A DNA stretch of 64,000 nucleotides from Acidilutibacter cellobiosedens (GTDB taxonomy: Bacteria > Bacillota > Clostridia > Tissierellales > Acidilutibacteraceae). Numbering within the stretch: position 1 is the stretch's first letter; each line of letters begins with the position of its first letter. Below are positions 55,513 to 64,000 of the stretch, piece after piece. Below the pieces are notes generated by a model. It worked only from the letters and a program-made list of their open reading frames with translations. It had not been told where the DNA came from and did no database searches. Both the position numbers and the translations under genes were made by a program. The DNA lies in assembly GCF_004103715.1 (NCBI RefSeq), contig NZ_CP035282.1, positions 3,186,501-3,250,500 on the forward strand, read 5' to 3'.

Positions 55513-57237
55513 CTAAAAATTTAATTGGGATACGAAAACATCCTGGAAATTTTCTTTAAGGGACAATTCCAACGTCTTTACATTTTTGCTTATGTAATAT
55601 GCCTTTTTAAGGCATTGTTTATTTATCAAAACAAGTCTTGCGCCTTCTAAGGAAGTGTTCCCCAAAAATCTTATTTCTCCCCTAAATCCCTTAGGAATAA
55701 GCCCTATTGTTTTTATATTATCAGGATTAATGTGGTATCCAAAAGCCCCTGCAATATATATGGTCGATATTTTTTGTATGTTTAATCCTATTTCATCCAA
55801 GAGTAAAATCATACCTGAAGCTATGGCTCCCTTTGCCAATTGAATTTGTCTTATATCTTTTTGAGAAATATATACATCGTCTGTTATATAAAATTTCTTA
55901 TCTGCTAATCTCCAGGCTATCTTAGAATCTAAATTTTTACTCCATCTTCCGGATTTCTGAAGTATATTTCTTTTAACTAATGCTCCTACTATATCTATAA
56001 GTCCGCTCCCACAAATCCCTATGGGTTTTTCGTTCCCTATTACGGTATAACGAATATTAAATTCTTCATCTATATCAAAGGTTTCTATAGCACCTTCCTT
56101 TGCACGACATCCGCATTCTATATTCATACCTTCTAAGGCAGGCCCCGCTGCAGTAGAGGTAGATATTATATCCCCGTCTTTTAAAACCGCAATTTCTCCG
56201 TTTGTTCCTATATCTATAAAAACAGCTTCTTTATTATTTTGAAAGTCCGATGCCATGATGCCTGATACTATATCCCCTCCTACATATGAAGAAATAGATG
56301 GAATTACCGTAAGCACAGCTTCATCATTGGCTTCAATGGATATATCCTTTGCTTTGATGTCATCTGTTCTTAGAAATACAGCCCTATAGGGAAATTTAGC
56401 TAATGACTCTGGATTAATCCCAAGTAAAAGATGATTCATAGTAGTATTGGCAGAAACAGTAATATAATAAATATCATCTATATTATAAATATTTCCTGTT
56501 AAGCTTTTTATTGAATTATTTATTTCGTTAACTATAAGTTCATGGAGTTTATCTGTTCCTGATTTATTTTCCATACAGTATGTAATCCTTGTAAGCACGT
56601 CCCCGCCGTATTGAATCTGAGGATTTAAAAAGGATAATTTTTTTATTATTTCTCCATTTGACAAATCTATTAGATAGCAGGAAACACCTGTTGTTCCAAC
56701 ATCTATAGCCACCCCCAATATGTTCTTTTTATATGTTGTAATATCTAATAATTTGTTGTCATACACTATTCCCCATATTTCTTCTGGATTATTTTCTTCT
56801 ATGAGGCTTATTTTTTTATATAACTCCGGGGAATTAAAATGATATCCGAGATAATCGGCATACGGTAAAGGATTGTCTTTACAAATACCAGGAAGTTTTA
56901 TATTTTTAACAGGGCTGTCTACAGGAACATCAATACTAAAACCTTTATTTACTGTTTTTAATCTTTCTTCATTTTTTAAAATCCCTACTTGCGTATCTCC
57001 AAATACTAATGCCATACAGGACAGTCTTTCAGATTTATTTTCATCTATAATTTTTTTCTCCATTTCGCTAGGATCGGATAGCTTTCCTTTTGCAACTACC
57101 TTACATTTACCGCAAATTCCCATACCATTACATGGAGCCTCAATGCTTAATCCAGCCTTTCTGATGGCATCCAATAAAACAGTGCCTTTTTTTACTTCAA
57201 TACTTATATTCTCATTAATGAATTTAACTATGGGCAT
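55513..57237 (-). CDS. Corrinoid activation protein (RACo-type, 2Fe-2S ferredoxin plus ASKHA ATPase)
   Basis: About 574 residues. N-terminal [2Fe-2S] ferredoxin domain with APCNGMGICGKCKVV and the fourth cysteine in ERLSCMAL. Then a linker and a DUF4445/ASKHA domain (GVAIDVGTTGVSCYLIDL, VSANTTMNHLLLG, VFIDIGTNGEIAV, STAAGPALEGMNIECGC, AGAFGYHIN). The protein uses ATP to drive reduction of inactive Co(II) corrinoid to Co(I). ATG at 57237 overlaps the preceding stop by one base (TAATG). Confidence 0.95.
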   Translation of the reverse strand: MPIVKFINENISIEVKKGTVLLDAIRKAGLSIEAPCNGMGICGKCKVVAKGKLSDPSEMEKKIIDENKSERLSCMALVFGDTQVGILKNEERLKTVNKGFSIDVPVDSPVKNIKLPGICKDNPLPYADYLGYHFNSPELYKKISLIEENNPEEIWGIVYDNKLLDITTYKKNILGVAIDVGTTGVSCYLIDLSNGEIIKKLSFLNPQIQYGGDVLTRITYCMENKSGTDKLHELIVNEINNSIKSLTGNIYNIDDIYYITVSANTTMNHLLLGINPESLAKFPYRAVFLRTDDIKAKDISIEANDEAVLTVIPSISSYVGGDIVSGIMASDFQNNKEAVFIDIGTNGEIAVLKDGDIISTSTAAGPALEGMNIECGCRAKEGAIETFDIDEEFNIRYTVIGNEKPIGICGSGLIDIVGALVKRNILQKSGRWSKNLDSKIAWRLADKKFYITDDVYISQKDIRQIQLAKGAIASGMILLLDEIGLNIQKISTIYIAGAFGYHINPDNIKTIGLIPKGFRGEIRFLGNTSLEGARLVLINKQCLKKAYYISKNVKTLELSLKENFQDVFVSQLNF

Positions 57238-58244
57238 TATATACTTCCTTTCACACATTCCGTCATTGCCTTAAGGTTTTCAACAGGAGTTGACATGTCC
57301 AGTCCACACGCAGGGGACACAATATCCACTCCGGAATCTATGGCATTTTTGGTAAATGATATAATTTTTTCCAGAGGTCCGTTCTGTAACAGAAGTGTAC
57401 TTATGTTTCCCATTAATCTTGTATTAATTTTAGATTTTACAAATCTCATATTTACCATAGAATCAAAACTAAGGGCGTTTGCTTCCAGCAAATTCAAACT
57501 ATAGATTATATTTTTTGTATCACCGCATATATGAATTATTACGGGAGTATCAATATCTTTCATGACTTTTAAAAACTTAGTATACATAGGCATTGCAAAT
57601 TTATCAAAATTTCTCTTTCCCAATATTTCTCCCGTTGCCGTAGGATCCGACACGGTAATGACATCAGCTCCTGCTTTTACCATCTTTTTAGCATATTCTA
57701 TGAGATAATCATTTATATATTCAATAAATTTATATGCTCTCTCCGGTTGTTTTTTTAACATTCTGAATAACTTAAGGGGATCCACAACAGATGTGGCTGT
57801 GCTTATGGGACCCGTAATATTCCCTATAACAGGCACTTTATCGTTTTTTAACCTTCCGATAGCTTCGATTACAGTTTGGACTCTTAAATTTACCGATGAT
57901 TCCGAGTCGAAAGATTCCATTATATCTTCTACGTCTGATTGATTATACTCCACTATCTTCGGCTCATTTTCTTTGTCTCCTTCGCTGATAATTACACCGA
58001 ATGGTTCTGATTCACATGTCATACAAAAGGGAACACCGTAATTTTCAAACCCTACAATTTCATGAACCTTAATTGCAGCAGATACCATAGCATCCAAATC
58101 TGTATTATGATTAGCTTTTATCCCTTCTAAAATAGCCGTAACCGCGGCATTCATCATACCTCCGGGGCATATAACCGGGGGCCTGTCCACTTTTTCACCT
58201 CTTAAAATTTTTAATAATCTTTCCTTTTGAGTCATATTTTTCAT
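57237..58244 (-). CDS. UroD/MtaA-family corrinoid-dependent methyltransferase 2
   Basis: 335 residues. TIM barrel with TQKERLLKILRGEKVDRPPVICPGGMMN, GNITGPISTATSVVDPLKLFRML, DVITVSDPTATGEILG and the zinc motif IIHICGDT with the late cysteine in SPACGLD. The HxC...C arrangement is that of MtaA/MtbA methylcobamide:CoM methyltransferases. Methanogens use CoM; in a bacterium the partner is unknown, possibly tetrahydrofolate through another enzyme. Start ATG after GGAGATTAAGGA. Confidence 0.85.
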   Translation of the reverse strand: MKNMTQKERLLKILRGEKVDRPPVICPGGMMNAAVTAILEGIKANHNTDLDAMVSAAIKVHEIVGFENYGVPFCMTCESEPFGVIISEGDKENEPKIVEYNQSDVEDIMESFDSESSVNLRVQTVIEAIGRLKNDKVPVIGNITGPISTATSVVDPLKLFRMLKKQPERAYKFIEYINDYLIEYAKKMVKAGADVITVSDPTATGEILGKRNFDKFAMPMYTKFLKVMKDIDTPVIIHICGDTKNIIYSLNLLEANALSFDSMVNMRFVKSKINTRLMGNISTLLLQNGPLEKIISFTKNAIDSGVDIVSPACGLDMSTPVENLKAMTECVKGSI

Positions 58245-58247
58245 TCC

Positions 58248-59321
58248 TTAATCTCCATTAAATAACAGTTCTTCTTTGATAGGGTAACTTCCATATATCC
58301 TTGTTCCATCAATTAATGCTTCGATATTTTCCATTGGAGTATACATAGGTATCTCACATCCTGATGCAAGAATATACCCTTTTTTGCTGTTATAAGCTTT
58401 TCTGATACATTCTTTTACCGATTTCAGTACATCTTCCTTGGTGCCCCTCTGTATTACGTCAACAGGAGGAACATTACCCAATATTGTAACTCTGTCACCC
58501 ATTATTTTTTTGGCCTCTTCAAGATCTTCCGCATTATCTATGCTAAAACTTGAAACTCCCGTGTCCATAACCGATTCCCAAATATCTTTGCTTTTACCGC
58601 AAATATGTATTCCCATACTGTGTCCTGTTAATGACTTCATTTTATCTACATTCTTTTTAATATACGGAGCAGAAAAATTTTTAAATTGTTTGGCACTTAT
58701 TAAGCTCGTGGATGAAATAGGTTCTGATATTCCTACCCCTACACCTATATCTACAGCCTTTTCTATAAATCGATTGTTAGATTCCGTTATTATTTCAAGC
58801 AATGTATGAATCTTATCAGGGTATTTCAACATCCACTTCAATAAATTTTCAGTACCAACCACCGACGCAGCAGTAGTAAACGGCCCCGGCATAGACAATC
58901 CAACATCCACCTCATGACCAATTTCCTTAATTACAATTCTTACTGCTTTAAATACCAGCGGAAGTCTGCCGTCTTTTTCGGGGTTGCAAGGTTTCAAATT
59001 TTCTATTTCATCAATATTTTTTACAACGGGAGTATCTAAAAATGAAATATTGTTTTCCGGGTAGCAAATCTTTGAACCCATTGCTTCGGCAATTCCCCTT
59101 AAAGTAGTAGTAATACTTACTCCATCTTGTCTTAGTATTTTAAATGACTCTATTACGGCTTCTGCCATTCCCTCTGCAGAATGATAATAGTCTTTTAAAG
59201 TCATTCCTATGAGTGGAACCATGATAACTCCCATGTCCGGGACACACGGAATCCGATCTGTTTCAAGCCCTTGTGCAAAAGCCGACATCCTCTCTTTTGG
59301 TGTCATTTGATCATCTTTCAA
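58248..59321 (-). CDS. UroD/MtaA-family corrinoid-dependent methyltransferase 1
   Basis: 357 residues. TPKERMSAFAQGLETDRIPCVPDMG, LSMPGPFTTAASVVGTENLLKWML, VGISEPISSTSLIS, the zinc motif GIHICGKSKDIW, and the late cysteine in ILASGCEIP. Start is TTG with GGGGGACTAAAA upstream, 15 nt after the corrinoid protein stop. Being next to the corrinoid protein, it is the better candidate for the substrate-specific methyltransferase, but which paralogue methylates or demethylates the corrinoid cannot be decided from sequence. Confidence 0.85.
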   Translation of the reverse strand: MKDDQMTPKERMSAFAQGLETDRIPCVPDMGVIMVPLIGMTLKDYYHSAEGMAEAVIESFKILRQDGVSITTTLRGIAEAMGSKICYPENNISFLDTPVVKNIDEIENLKPCNPEKDGRLPLVFKAVRIVIKEIGHEVDVGLSMPGPFTTAASVVGTENLLKWMLKYPDKIHTLLEIITESNNRFIEKAVDIGVGVGISEPISSTSLISAKQFKNFSAPYIKKNVDKMKSLTGHSMGIHICGKSKDIWESVMDTGVSSFSIDNAEDLEEAKKIMGDRVTILGNVPPVDVIQRGTKEDVLKSVKECIRKAYNSKKGYILASGCEIPMYTPMENIEALIDGTRIYGSYPIKEELLFNGD

Positions 59322-59336
59322 TTTTAGTCCCCCAAT

Positions 59337-59984
59337 CTAATTATTTGCTGCTATAACCTTCATTTTTTTTACTGCAGAATTAGCATCAACAGCATAAGCA
59401 TCTGCCCCTATTTCGTCGGCAAACTTTTGAGAAATAGGTCCCCCGCCAACCATTACTTTATATTTGTTTCTTATATTTTTTTTCTTCAACATATCTATTA
59501 CAGTCTTCATTCCCATCATAGTAGTTGTCATCAAAGTAGACATACAAATAAAATCCGCCTTTGTCTCTTCCGCCGCAGCTATAAATCTTTCAAGGGGTAC
59601 ATCTCTGCCTAAATCATGTACTTCAATTCCTGCCGATTCGGTCATTATTTTGACTAAATTTTTCCCGATGTCATGAGTATCTCCTTCCACAACTCCTATA
59701 ACTGCTTTAATAGGATTATCTGTAATCTCGGTTTTTATATGAGGTCTTAAAATATCCAACCCTATATTCAAAGTATCAGAACAAGTAAGTACTTCAGGAA
59801 GAAAATATTCATGTTCTTCATAAAGTTGTCCGACTTTATTCATTCCTGATAATAAACCTCTTGTAATCGTTTTTTCTGCAGGAATTGAAAATGTCAAGGA
59901 TTCTTTGCAGAGTTTTTCAACTAACTCATCTTCCATATCTACTACTGCTGTACTTATTTCTTCAAATAAATGTTCTTCATTCAT
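59337..59984 (-). CDS. Corrinoid (cobalamin-binding) methyltransferase protein, MtaC/MtbC-like
   Basis: 215 residues, normal for the family. Helical cap (RGLLSGMNKVGQLYEEHEYFLPEVLTCSDTLN) then the Rossmann-like B12 domain with the cobalt-ligating His in GVVEGDTHDIGKN, the STLMTTTM region and VMVGGGPIS. It carries the methyl group between substrate and acceptor methyltransferases. First gene of the five-gene operon; ATG after GGGGGATTTTTAA. Confidence 0.95.
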   Translation of the reverse strand: MNEEHLFEEISTAVVDMEDELVEKLCKESLTFSIPAEKTITRGLLSGMNKVGQLYEEHEYFLPEVLTCSDTLNIGLDILRPHIKTEITDNPIKAVIGVVEGDTHDIGKNLVKIMTESAGIEVHDLGRDVPLERFIAAAEETKADFICMSTLMTTTMMGMKTVIDMLKKKNIRNKYKVMVGGGPISQKFADEIGADAYAVDANSAVKKMKVIAANN

Positions 59985-60035
59985 TTAAAAATCCCCCTTG
60001 CTTTTATTTCTACCTATTATTATATATAAATAAAA

Positions 60036-60064
60036 ATAATATTCTAATAGTTATAATTTATCAA
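60036..60064 (-). promoter_or_regulatory. Sigma-A promoter of the corrinoid operon
   Basis: Read leftward: TTGATA (60059-60064), 17-nt spacer, TATTAT (60036-60041), about 50 nt before the corrinoid protein gene. Confidence 0.55.
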
Positions 60065-60167
60065 TGTTTTGTTTAGTATAGAGTAAAATTATACAATAAA
60101 AACAGCACAAAAGAACCGTCCCCTTGTGCGATATGCGCATCTTGGGACAATTTGTCTCGAAGTCATA

Positions 60168-60218
60168 TAAACAAAATGCGCTTGCGGGGTATAATGCCAC
60201 GCAGACGCATTTTGTTTA
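60168..60218. repeat. REP-like hairpin
   Basis: A perfect 13-bp inverted repeat, TAAACAAAATGCG (60168-60180) and CGCATTTTGTTTA (60206-60218), surrounds a GC-richer loop. Just upstream is the AAAAGAACCGTCCCCTTGTG motif (about 60110-60128), a phrase I recall from other clostridial intergenic regions. It marks the border between AT-rich and GC-richer DNA. Confidence 0.6.
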
Positions 60219-60286
60219 CCTATATAATAACAATTTTCATATCTACTACCGGAATACCCCTGTCCAGGAACTAGGCTTTTTTTTAA

Positions 60287-62887
60287 TCAAGCCATATCAT
60301 CCCGGAGTACATCAATGATATTTTCTTTTCTGAGCTTGCTGACGGCATACATCATGGTGACAAAGATTACAAGAAGCACGCTAAACACGCTGATTCCGAT
60401 ACTGGCCCACGGCAACACAAAAATGATACCGTCCGCTCCGCCGATGAACATTCCTTTATAAATCAGCCAGGAGAAGATGATTGCCAATGGAAGCCCGACA
60501 AACAGCGCTCTTATGCCATAAAAGGCACATTCACAACGCATCATTCTATTGAAAGAGCGGTCGGACATACCCACGGACTTGAGCATGGCGAGCTCCCGTC
60601 GGCGCAGCCGGATGTTGGTGGAAATCGTGTTAAACACATTGGCAACCGCAATCAGCGAAATCATGACGATAAACGTATAAGCGAACACGTTGGAAATGAA
60701 GATATAATTCCGGTTTTCATCCATCACCTCAGACATATTCAACAGCATATACGCGGATGTAATCCCCGCACCCTGTATCATCGTTTTCATTTCAGCAACA
60801 GACTGTGACGGGTTCTCGGACTGAAAGGTCAAGCCTTTGACTCTGACATCTACAGAGGCATCAGGGGGGGCAATTTTCTCTTTCAGCGACCAAGGCGCCA
60901 TCACCTGAAAAAAATATGTCCGCTGATCGGAGACTTCTGTCGTCGGAGGTGTGTCCAGACCCACGACTTCTACACAGGTAATGCTTGCGCTTTGTCCATA
61001 ATCCTTATTCAGCTCCCCCCCATTTGTTTCGGGGATCAGGTCAGCCTCCACGGAAGAACTCTTGAACATATTACGAAACTCGTTGACTTCTTTTTTTCCC
61101 TTCTTCTCATTGCTGCCAGTCTGTATTTTGGCAACGGCAATCATTTTTGTGTTTTCCCCGGTATAGTCCTCTGCGGACAGACCCGCGCTCTTAATGAGGT
61201 TCAGATATGTGCTGTCATCAAGGAACTGGATCTCTATTGGCAGTTCTACCGTTTTGCCCGGCGAAGATCCCCCTGCGGATTCCCAGTAATCGTTTGAGAG
61301 TTCGTCTGCCTGAACAACGCAGGAATACTTCATAACAGCCTGATAGGAGCTTCCGGTAACACCATCGGCGGTTTTCAGCTTGTTATAGAGTTGAATCATT
61401 TCGCCGTCGTCCATATCCTTCGTTCCGAAACCAATGTCATAAGTGGTAACTGACAATACCTGTGCCATCGTCTGCTTCAAATCTGTTACAAAAGCACTGG
61501 TCGATATAAACAGCACGACGCTTAAAACAAGTGACAGTACAATGCTGCGGTAACGTTTTTTGTTCCTCTTGAAATTCTTCAGCGCAAGGGTTCCTTCCAG
61601 ACCGCACATGCGCTGCACCAGTTTTGATGTTTTTACGGCTCCCGCTTCCACCTGCACTTCGTTCGTCTGGCGGATACACTCCATTACCGGCGTACTGGCA
61701 GCTTTCATGGCCGGGATATAGGCCGAAATCAAAATCGTGACCAGACTAACCGTCGCTGCACCGACAATTGCGGGAACTGACACATGCAGGGTTAAGGGAA
61801 CGCCAGAGTAGAAAATGCTCCCAAAGTTCCCTGATACAACGGAAATCACAAGCCGGATGCCGCCCAAGCCTGTGAGAATGCCGATTGGGATGCCGACTGC
61901 ACCAATGCAAAGCCCTTCAAAAAGTACCGAATTCCGCAATTGCTTTGTCGTGGCCCCCACGGAGGCAAGAATCCCTATCTGCCGTGTACGCTCGTTCAAT
62001 GAGATACTGAAGGAATTGTGGATCAAAAAAACCGAGCCAATCATGATAATGGCAACCACAATGCCGCCCACTGAGTACAAGAGCGCATTAAAAATCTTAT
62101 CGGATGAATCGAGGCCCATGAAGCGCAGCACATCATGATTCAGGATGTAAGCATGGCCAGCCGCCTCAGTACTCGCGTAGGAATGAACCTGACGAGGATT
62201 CTTCAGAGTGATAAACAAGCTGAGGTCGTCTGCCGTTTCTACAGTATCCGATATTGTAATCAAAGTATATCCCGGCGCGGAGTCTTCCTCAAAAACTGGT
62301 GTTCCACAAATACCGACAACCGTATAAGTTTTCTCGCCGCGTGGTACAAGCGTTTCGGCCCCTGATGTGTACGGATCATTCTGACTGAGTTTCTTATTTC
62401 CATTCATGCGACTTCCCACAGACAAGGAAACCGTATCGCCCACCGTATAGGAAACACCGCCGTTTGTCGCAGTTTTTCCCGAGACAAGAATTTCCCCGCT
62501 GTTTTCAGGAAGTCTGCCCGAAAGTAAGGTCACGGGCAAGGCATCAAAGGTTTCCTTGCTGAATCCAGATATAAAGAGATACGGCTTATTAGGATTTTTC
62601 CCGCCGTCAAGTTTTGCATAGCCGATATTTTCAAATTTTACGGTGTTTGCAACTTTGTCGTTACTTGCCTGCTTCGCTACGAAGGAAGAATCAACATCCA
62701 GAAACGCAACGTGCCAATCGCCGTATTTTGCGGCTGCGCCCTTCGCCATATAGTCCAGCAAGGAAACACCAAAGGTAGCGACTGCCGTAATCATGGCGGC
62801 GGACAGAACAACTCCGATAATCGTGACAATCGTTCGGGTACGGCTTTTTTTCATGCTTTGCAGGGTGACTTTGTTGAAAATGTTCAT
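60287..62887 (-). CDS. FtsX-family ABC transporter permease (MacB/YtrF-like), large
   Basis: 866 residues. N-terminal membrane segment (TIVTIIGVVLSAAMITAVATFGVSLL), a ~220-residue extracellular MacB-like domain, three-helix FtsX core (HNSFSISLNERTRQIGILASVGATTKQLRNSVLFEG), then a duplicated arrangement with a second FtsX core at the C-terminus (STNIRLRRRELAMLKSVGMSDRSFNRMMRCE). Coupled to its ATPase gene by a 4-nt overlap. Such transporters often move peptides or antibiotics out of the membrane. Composition and codon use are far richer in GC than the rest of the window. Confidence 0.9.
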   Translation of the reverse strand: MNIFNKVTLQSMKKSRTRTIVTIIGVVLSAAMITAVATFGVSLLDYMAKGAAAKYGDWHVAFLDVDSSFVAKQASNDKVANTVKFENIGYAKLDGGKNPNKPYLFISGFSKETFDALPVTLLSGRLPENSGEILVSGKTATNGGVSYTVGDTVSLSVGSRMNGNKKLSQNDPYTSGAETLVPRGEKTYTVVGICGTPVFEEDSAPGYTLITISDTVETADDLSLFITLKNPRQVHSYASTEAAGHAYILNHDVLRFMGLDSSDKIFNALLYSVGGIVVAIIMIGSVFLIHNSFSISLNERTRQIGILASVGATTKQLRNSVLFEGLCIGAVGIPIGILTGLGGIRLVISVVSGNFGSIFYSGVPLTLHVSVPAIVGAATVSLVTILISAYIPAMKAASTPVMECIRQTNEVQVEAGAVKTSKLVQRMCGLEGTLALKNFKRNKKRYRSIVLSLVLSVVLFISTSAFVTDLKQTMAQVLSVTTYDIGFGTKDMDDGEMIQLYNKLKTADGVTGSSYQAVMKYSCVVQADELSNDYWESAGGSSPGKTVELPIEIQFLDDSTYLNLIKSAGLSAEDYTGENTKMIAVAKIQTGSNEKKGKKEVNEFRNMFKSSSVEADLIPETNGGELNKDYGQSASITCVEVVGLDTPPTTEVSDQRTYFFQVMAPWSLKEKIAPPDASVDVRVKGLTFQSENPSQSVAEMKTMIQGAGITSAYMLLNMSEVMDENRNYIFISNVFAYTFIVMISLIAVANVFNTISTNIRLRRRELAMLKSVGMSDRSFNRMMRCECAFYGIRALFVGLPLAIIFSWLIYKGMFIGGADGIIFVLPWASIGISVFSVLLVIFVTMMYAVSKLRKENIIDVLRDDMA

Positions 62888-63570
62888 GGTCGCACCATCC
62901 TCTCATCCCGCGTTACTTTGCCGTCTGATATGCCGATAATGCGGTCTGCTTGCAGGGCGATATTTTCATCATGGGTGACGAGGAGCAGGGTCTGCCCATA
63001 TTTTTTATTGCTTTCTTTCAGCAGTTTGATGATTTCATGTCCATTTCGGCTGTCCAAACTGCCTGTGGGTTCGTCGGCAAGCATGACAGCCGGAGCGTTC
63101 ATCAAAGCGCGTCCTATGGCAACGCGCTGTTGCTGACCGCCTGAAAGCTGATTGGGTAAATGTGTTTTGCGGTCTTTTAGCCCAAGCAAATCCAACAAAT
63201 CATTCAGCCGTTCCTCGTTGACCTTCCGTTTGTCCATCAGTATAGGCAAGGTGATGTTTTCCACCACATTCAGAGTGGGAATGAGGTTGTGAAACTGGTA
63301 AATCAGTCCGACCTGCCGCCTGCGGAAAATGGCGAGTTTTTCATTGCTTTGGGTATATACATCCTGCCCGTCCAAATACACCTTTCCGCTTGTCGGCACG
63401 TCCACGCCGCCGATGATGTGAAGCAATGTAGATTTGCCGGAACCGGATGAGCCGATGATTGCGGTAAATCCTCCTTTTTCGATTGTAAGCGAAACATGGT
63501 CAAGGGCGGTAACTTGGTTTTCGCCCTTGCCGTAGATCTTACATAGATTTTCAATTTTTAAAAACTCCAT
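62884..63570 (-). CDS. ABC transporter ATPase (LolD/SalX-type)
   Basis: 228 residues. Walker A IGSSGSGKSTLLHIIGG, Q-loop YQFHNLIPTLNVVENI, signature LSGGQQQRVAIGRALM and Walker B VMLADEPTGSLDS, with LVTHDENIA. Drives the FtsX permease encoded next. ATG after AGGAGGCTCACATA. Downstream of a sensor kinase gene with an ~80-nt gap, suggesting kinase-controlled expression. Confidence 0.95.
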   Translation of the reverse strand: MEFLKIENLCKIYGKGENQVTALDHVSLTIEKGGFTAIIGSSGSGKSTLLHIIGGVDVPTSGKVYLDGQDVYTQSNEKLAIFRRRQVGLIYQFHNLIPTLNVVENITLPILMDKRKVNEERLNDLLDLLGLKDRKTHLPNQLSGGQQQRVAIGRALMNAPAVMLADEPTGSLDSRNGHEIIKLLKESNKKYGQTLLLVTHDENIALQADRIIGISDGKVTRDERMVRP

Positions 63571-63653
63571 TATGTGAGCCTCCTTTTCTCTTGGTTCACC
63601 TATATAATAGAACCTTCAGCTTACATCTCGGTGACTTTCAGGTGAGAGATTCG

Positions 63654-64000
63654 TCACTTTGGGAAACGAATGGTAAATATCGCACCGCCCTGGGGGTGAT
63701 TTTTTGCGGTAATCGTCCCTCCCTGCCGTGTTATAATCATCTTGCAGAGAGCCAAGCCGATCCCGTATCCTGTCGCACCTGCGTTTTTCCCACGATAAAA
63801 CCTGTCAAACAGGCAAGGTAAGTCTTCTTTTTCAAAGCCTGCACCGCTGTCGTGGATGGCAATCTCGGTAAACAGTGGATTGGACCTGCAGACAATCTCA
63901 ATCTTCCCATTCTCGCCTGCGCTTTCTATACAATTTTTGATGATGTTCTGAATTGCTTCCGAAAGCCAGCCAGAATCGCCTTGAATAATTATCCCTTCCG
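63654..64000 (-). CDS. Sensor histidine kinase, C-terminal ATPase domain (5' end outside window)
   Basis: About 115 codons visible, open to the window edge: GWLSEAIQNIIKNCIESAG (N box), AIHDSGAGFEKEDLPCLFDRFYRGK and GYGIGLALCKMIITRQGGTI, ending FTIRFPK. This is the HATPase_c domain of an OmpR-partner kinase. It precedes the ATPase and FtsX genes on the same strand, forming a sensing-export module in GC-richer DNA. Confidence 0.9.
   Translation of the reverse strand, partial: EGIIIQGDSGWLSEAIQNIIKNCIESAGENGKIEIVCRSNPLFTEIAIHDSGAGFEKEDLPCLFDRFYRGKNAGATGYGIGLALCKMIITRQGGTITAKNHPQGGAIFTIRFPK

Noticed and set aside
1-64000. tRNA, rRNA genes and CRISPR arrays
   Set aside because: No tRNA-like TTCGAATCC arm within a cloverleaf, no rRNA-like blocks and no regularly spaced repeats were found on reading both strands.

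Overview
This looks like a chromosomal piece from an anaerobic, low-GC Firmicute of the Clostridia type. The evidence is AT-rich DNA, strong AGGAGG-like ribosome binding sites, frequent TTG/GTG starts, a T-box leader, a ydaO (c-di-AMP) riboswitch, a BclA-like spore-surface protein, a MarR-controlled ABC pair, cobyric acid synthase and a corrinoid methyltransferase operon with its reductive activator. No rRNA, tRNA or CRISPR array was recognised. Species cannot be named from the sequence.

Layout. 0-6.7 kb: the tail of a YyaL-like gene, a secreted beta-propeller protein, then a lantibiotic-immunity type ABC transporter (ATPase plus two permeases, minus strand) divergent from its two-component system (plus strand). 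GTTACA direct repeats with 11-bp period lie on both sides of this locus. 6.8-24.2 kb: ordinary backbone, mostly minus strand: cobQ, a split chromate transporter, a GT8 glycosyltransferase, methyltransferases, a BclA-like protein, DegV, nfo and ogt repair genes, DUF5131, a flavodoxin-like reductase, a DUF89 phosphatase, a large cell-wall glucosaminidase and several small genes. 24.3-28.6 kb: a heterodimeric multidrug ABC exporter behind marR, with a readable promoter, operator and terminator.

28.9-54.5 kb is an eroded, mobile-element-rich region. It holds a decayed panE gene, a telA-like remnant, and an MFS (UMF1) gene interrupted by an IS21-family element with a 6-bp target duplication. A second, different IS21-family element is abutted to it, and its far side joins unrelated DNA. 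That DNA carries the 3' end of a PIG-L deacetylase / B12-radical-SAM / double ABC-exporter cluster, a T-box leader fused to a 5'-deleted methionyl-tRNA synthetase, and a frameshifted CPBP protease. Then follow an SDR gene, an intact ehuBCDA-type transporter behind a c-di-AMP riboswitch, an internally deleted IS1634-type element, a radical SAM fragment, an IS982-type element, a third ABC exporter and a probable group II intron remnant. Two fragments of one small conserved gene, sharing 25 bp, bracket 44.4-54.2 kb.

54.6-60.1 kb: an intact five-gene operon (corrinoid protein, three UroD/MtaA-family methyltransferases, and a RACo-type ferredoxin/ATPase activator) behind a good sigma-A promoter. 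It probably demethylates an unidentified methylated compound; cobQ in the same window fits a corrinoid-dependent lifestyle. 60.3-64 kb: an FtsX-type ABC transporter with ATPase and the end of a sensor kinase, in DNA of clearly higher GC, probably acquired horizontally.
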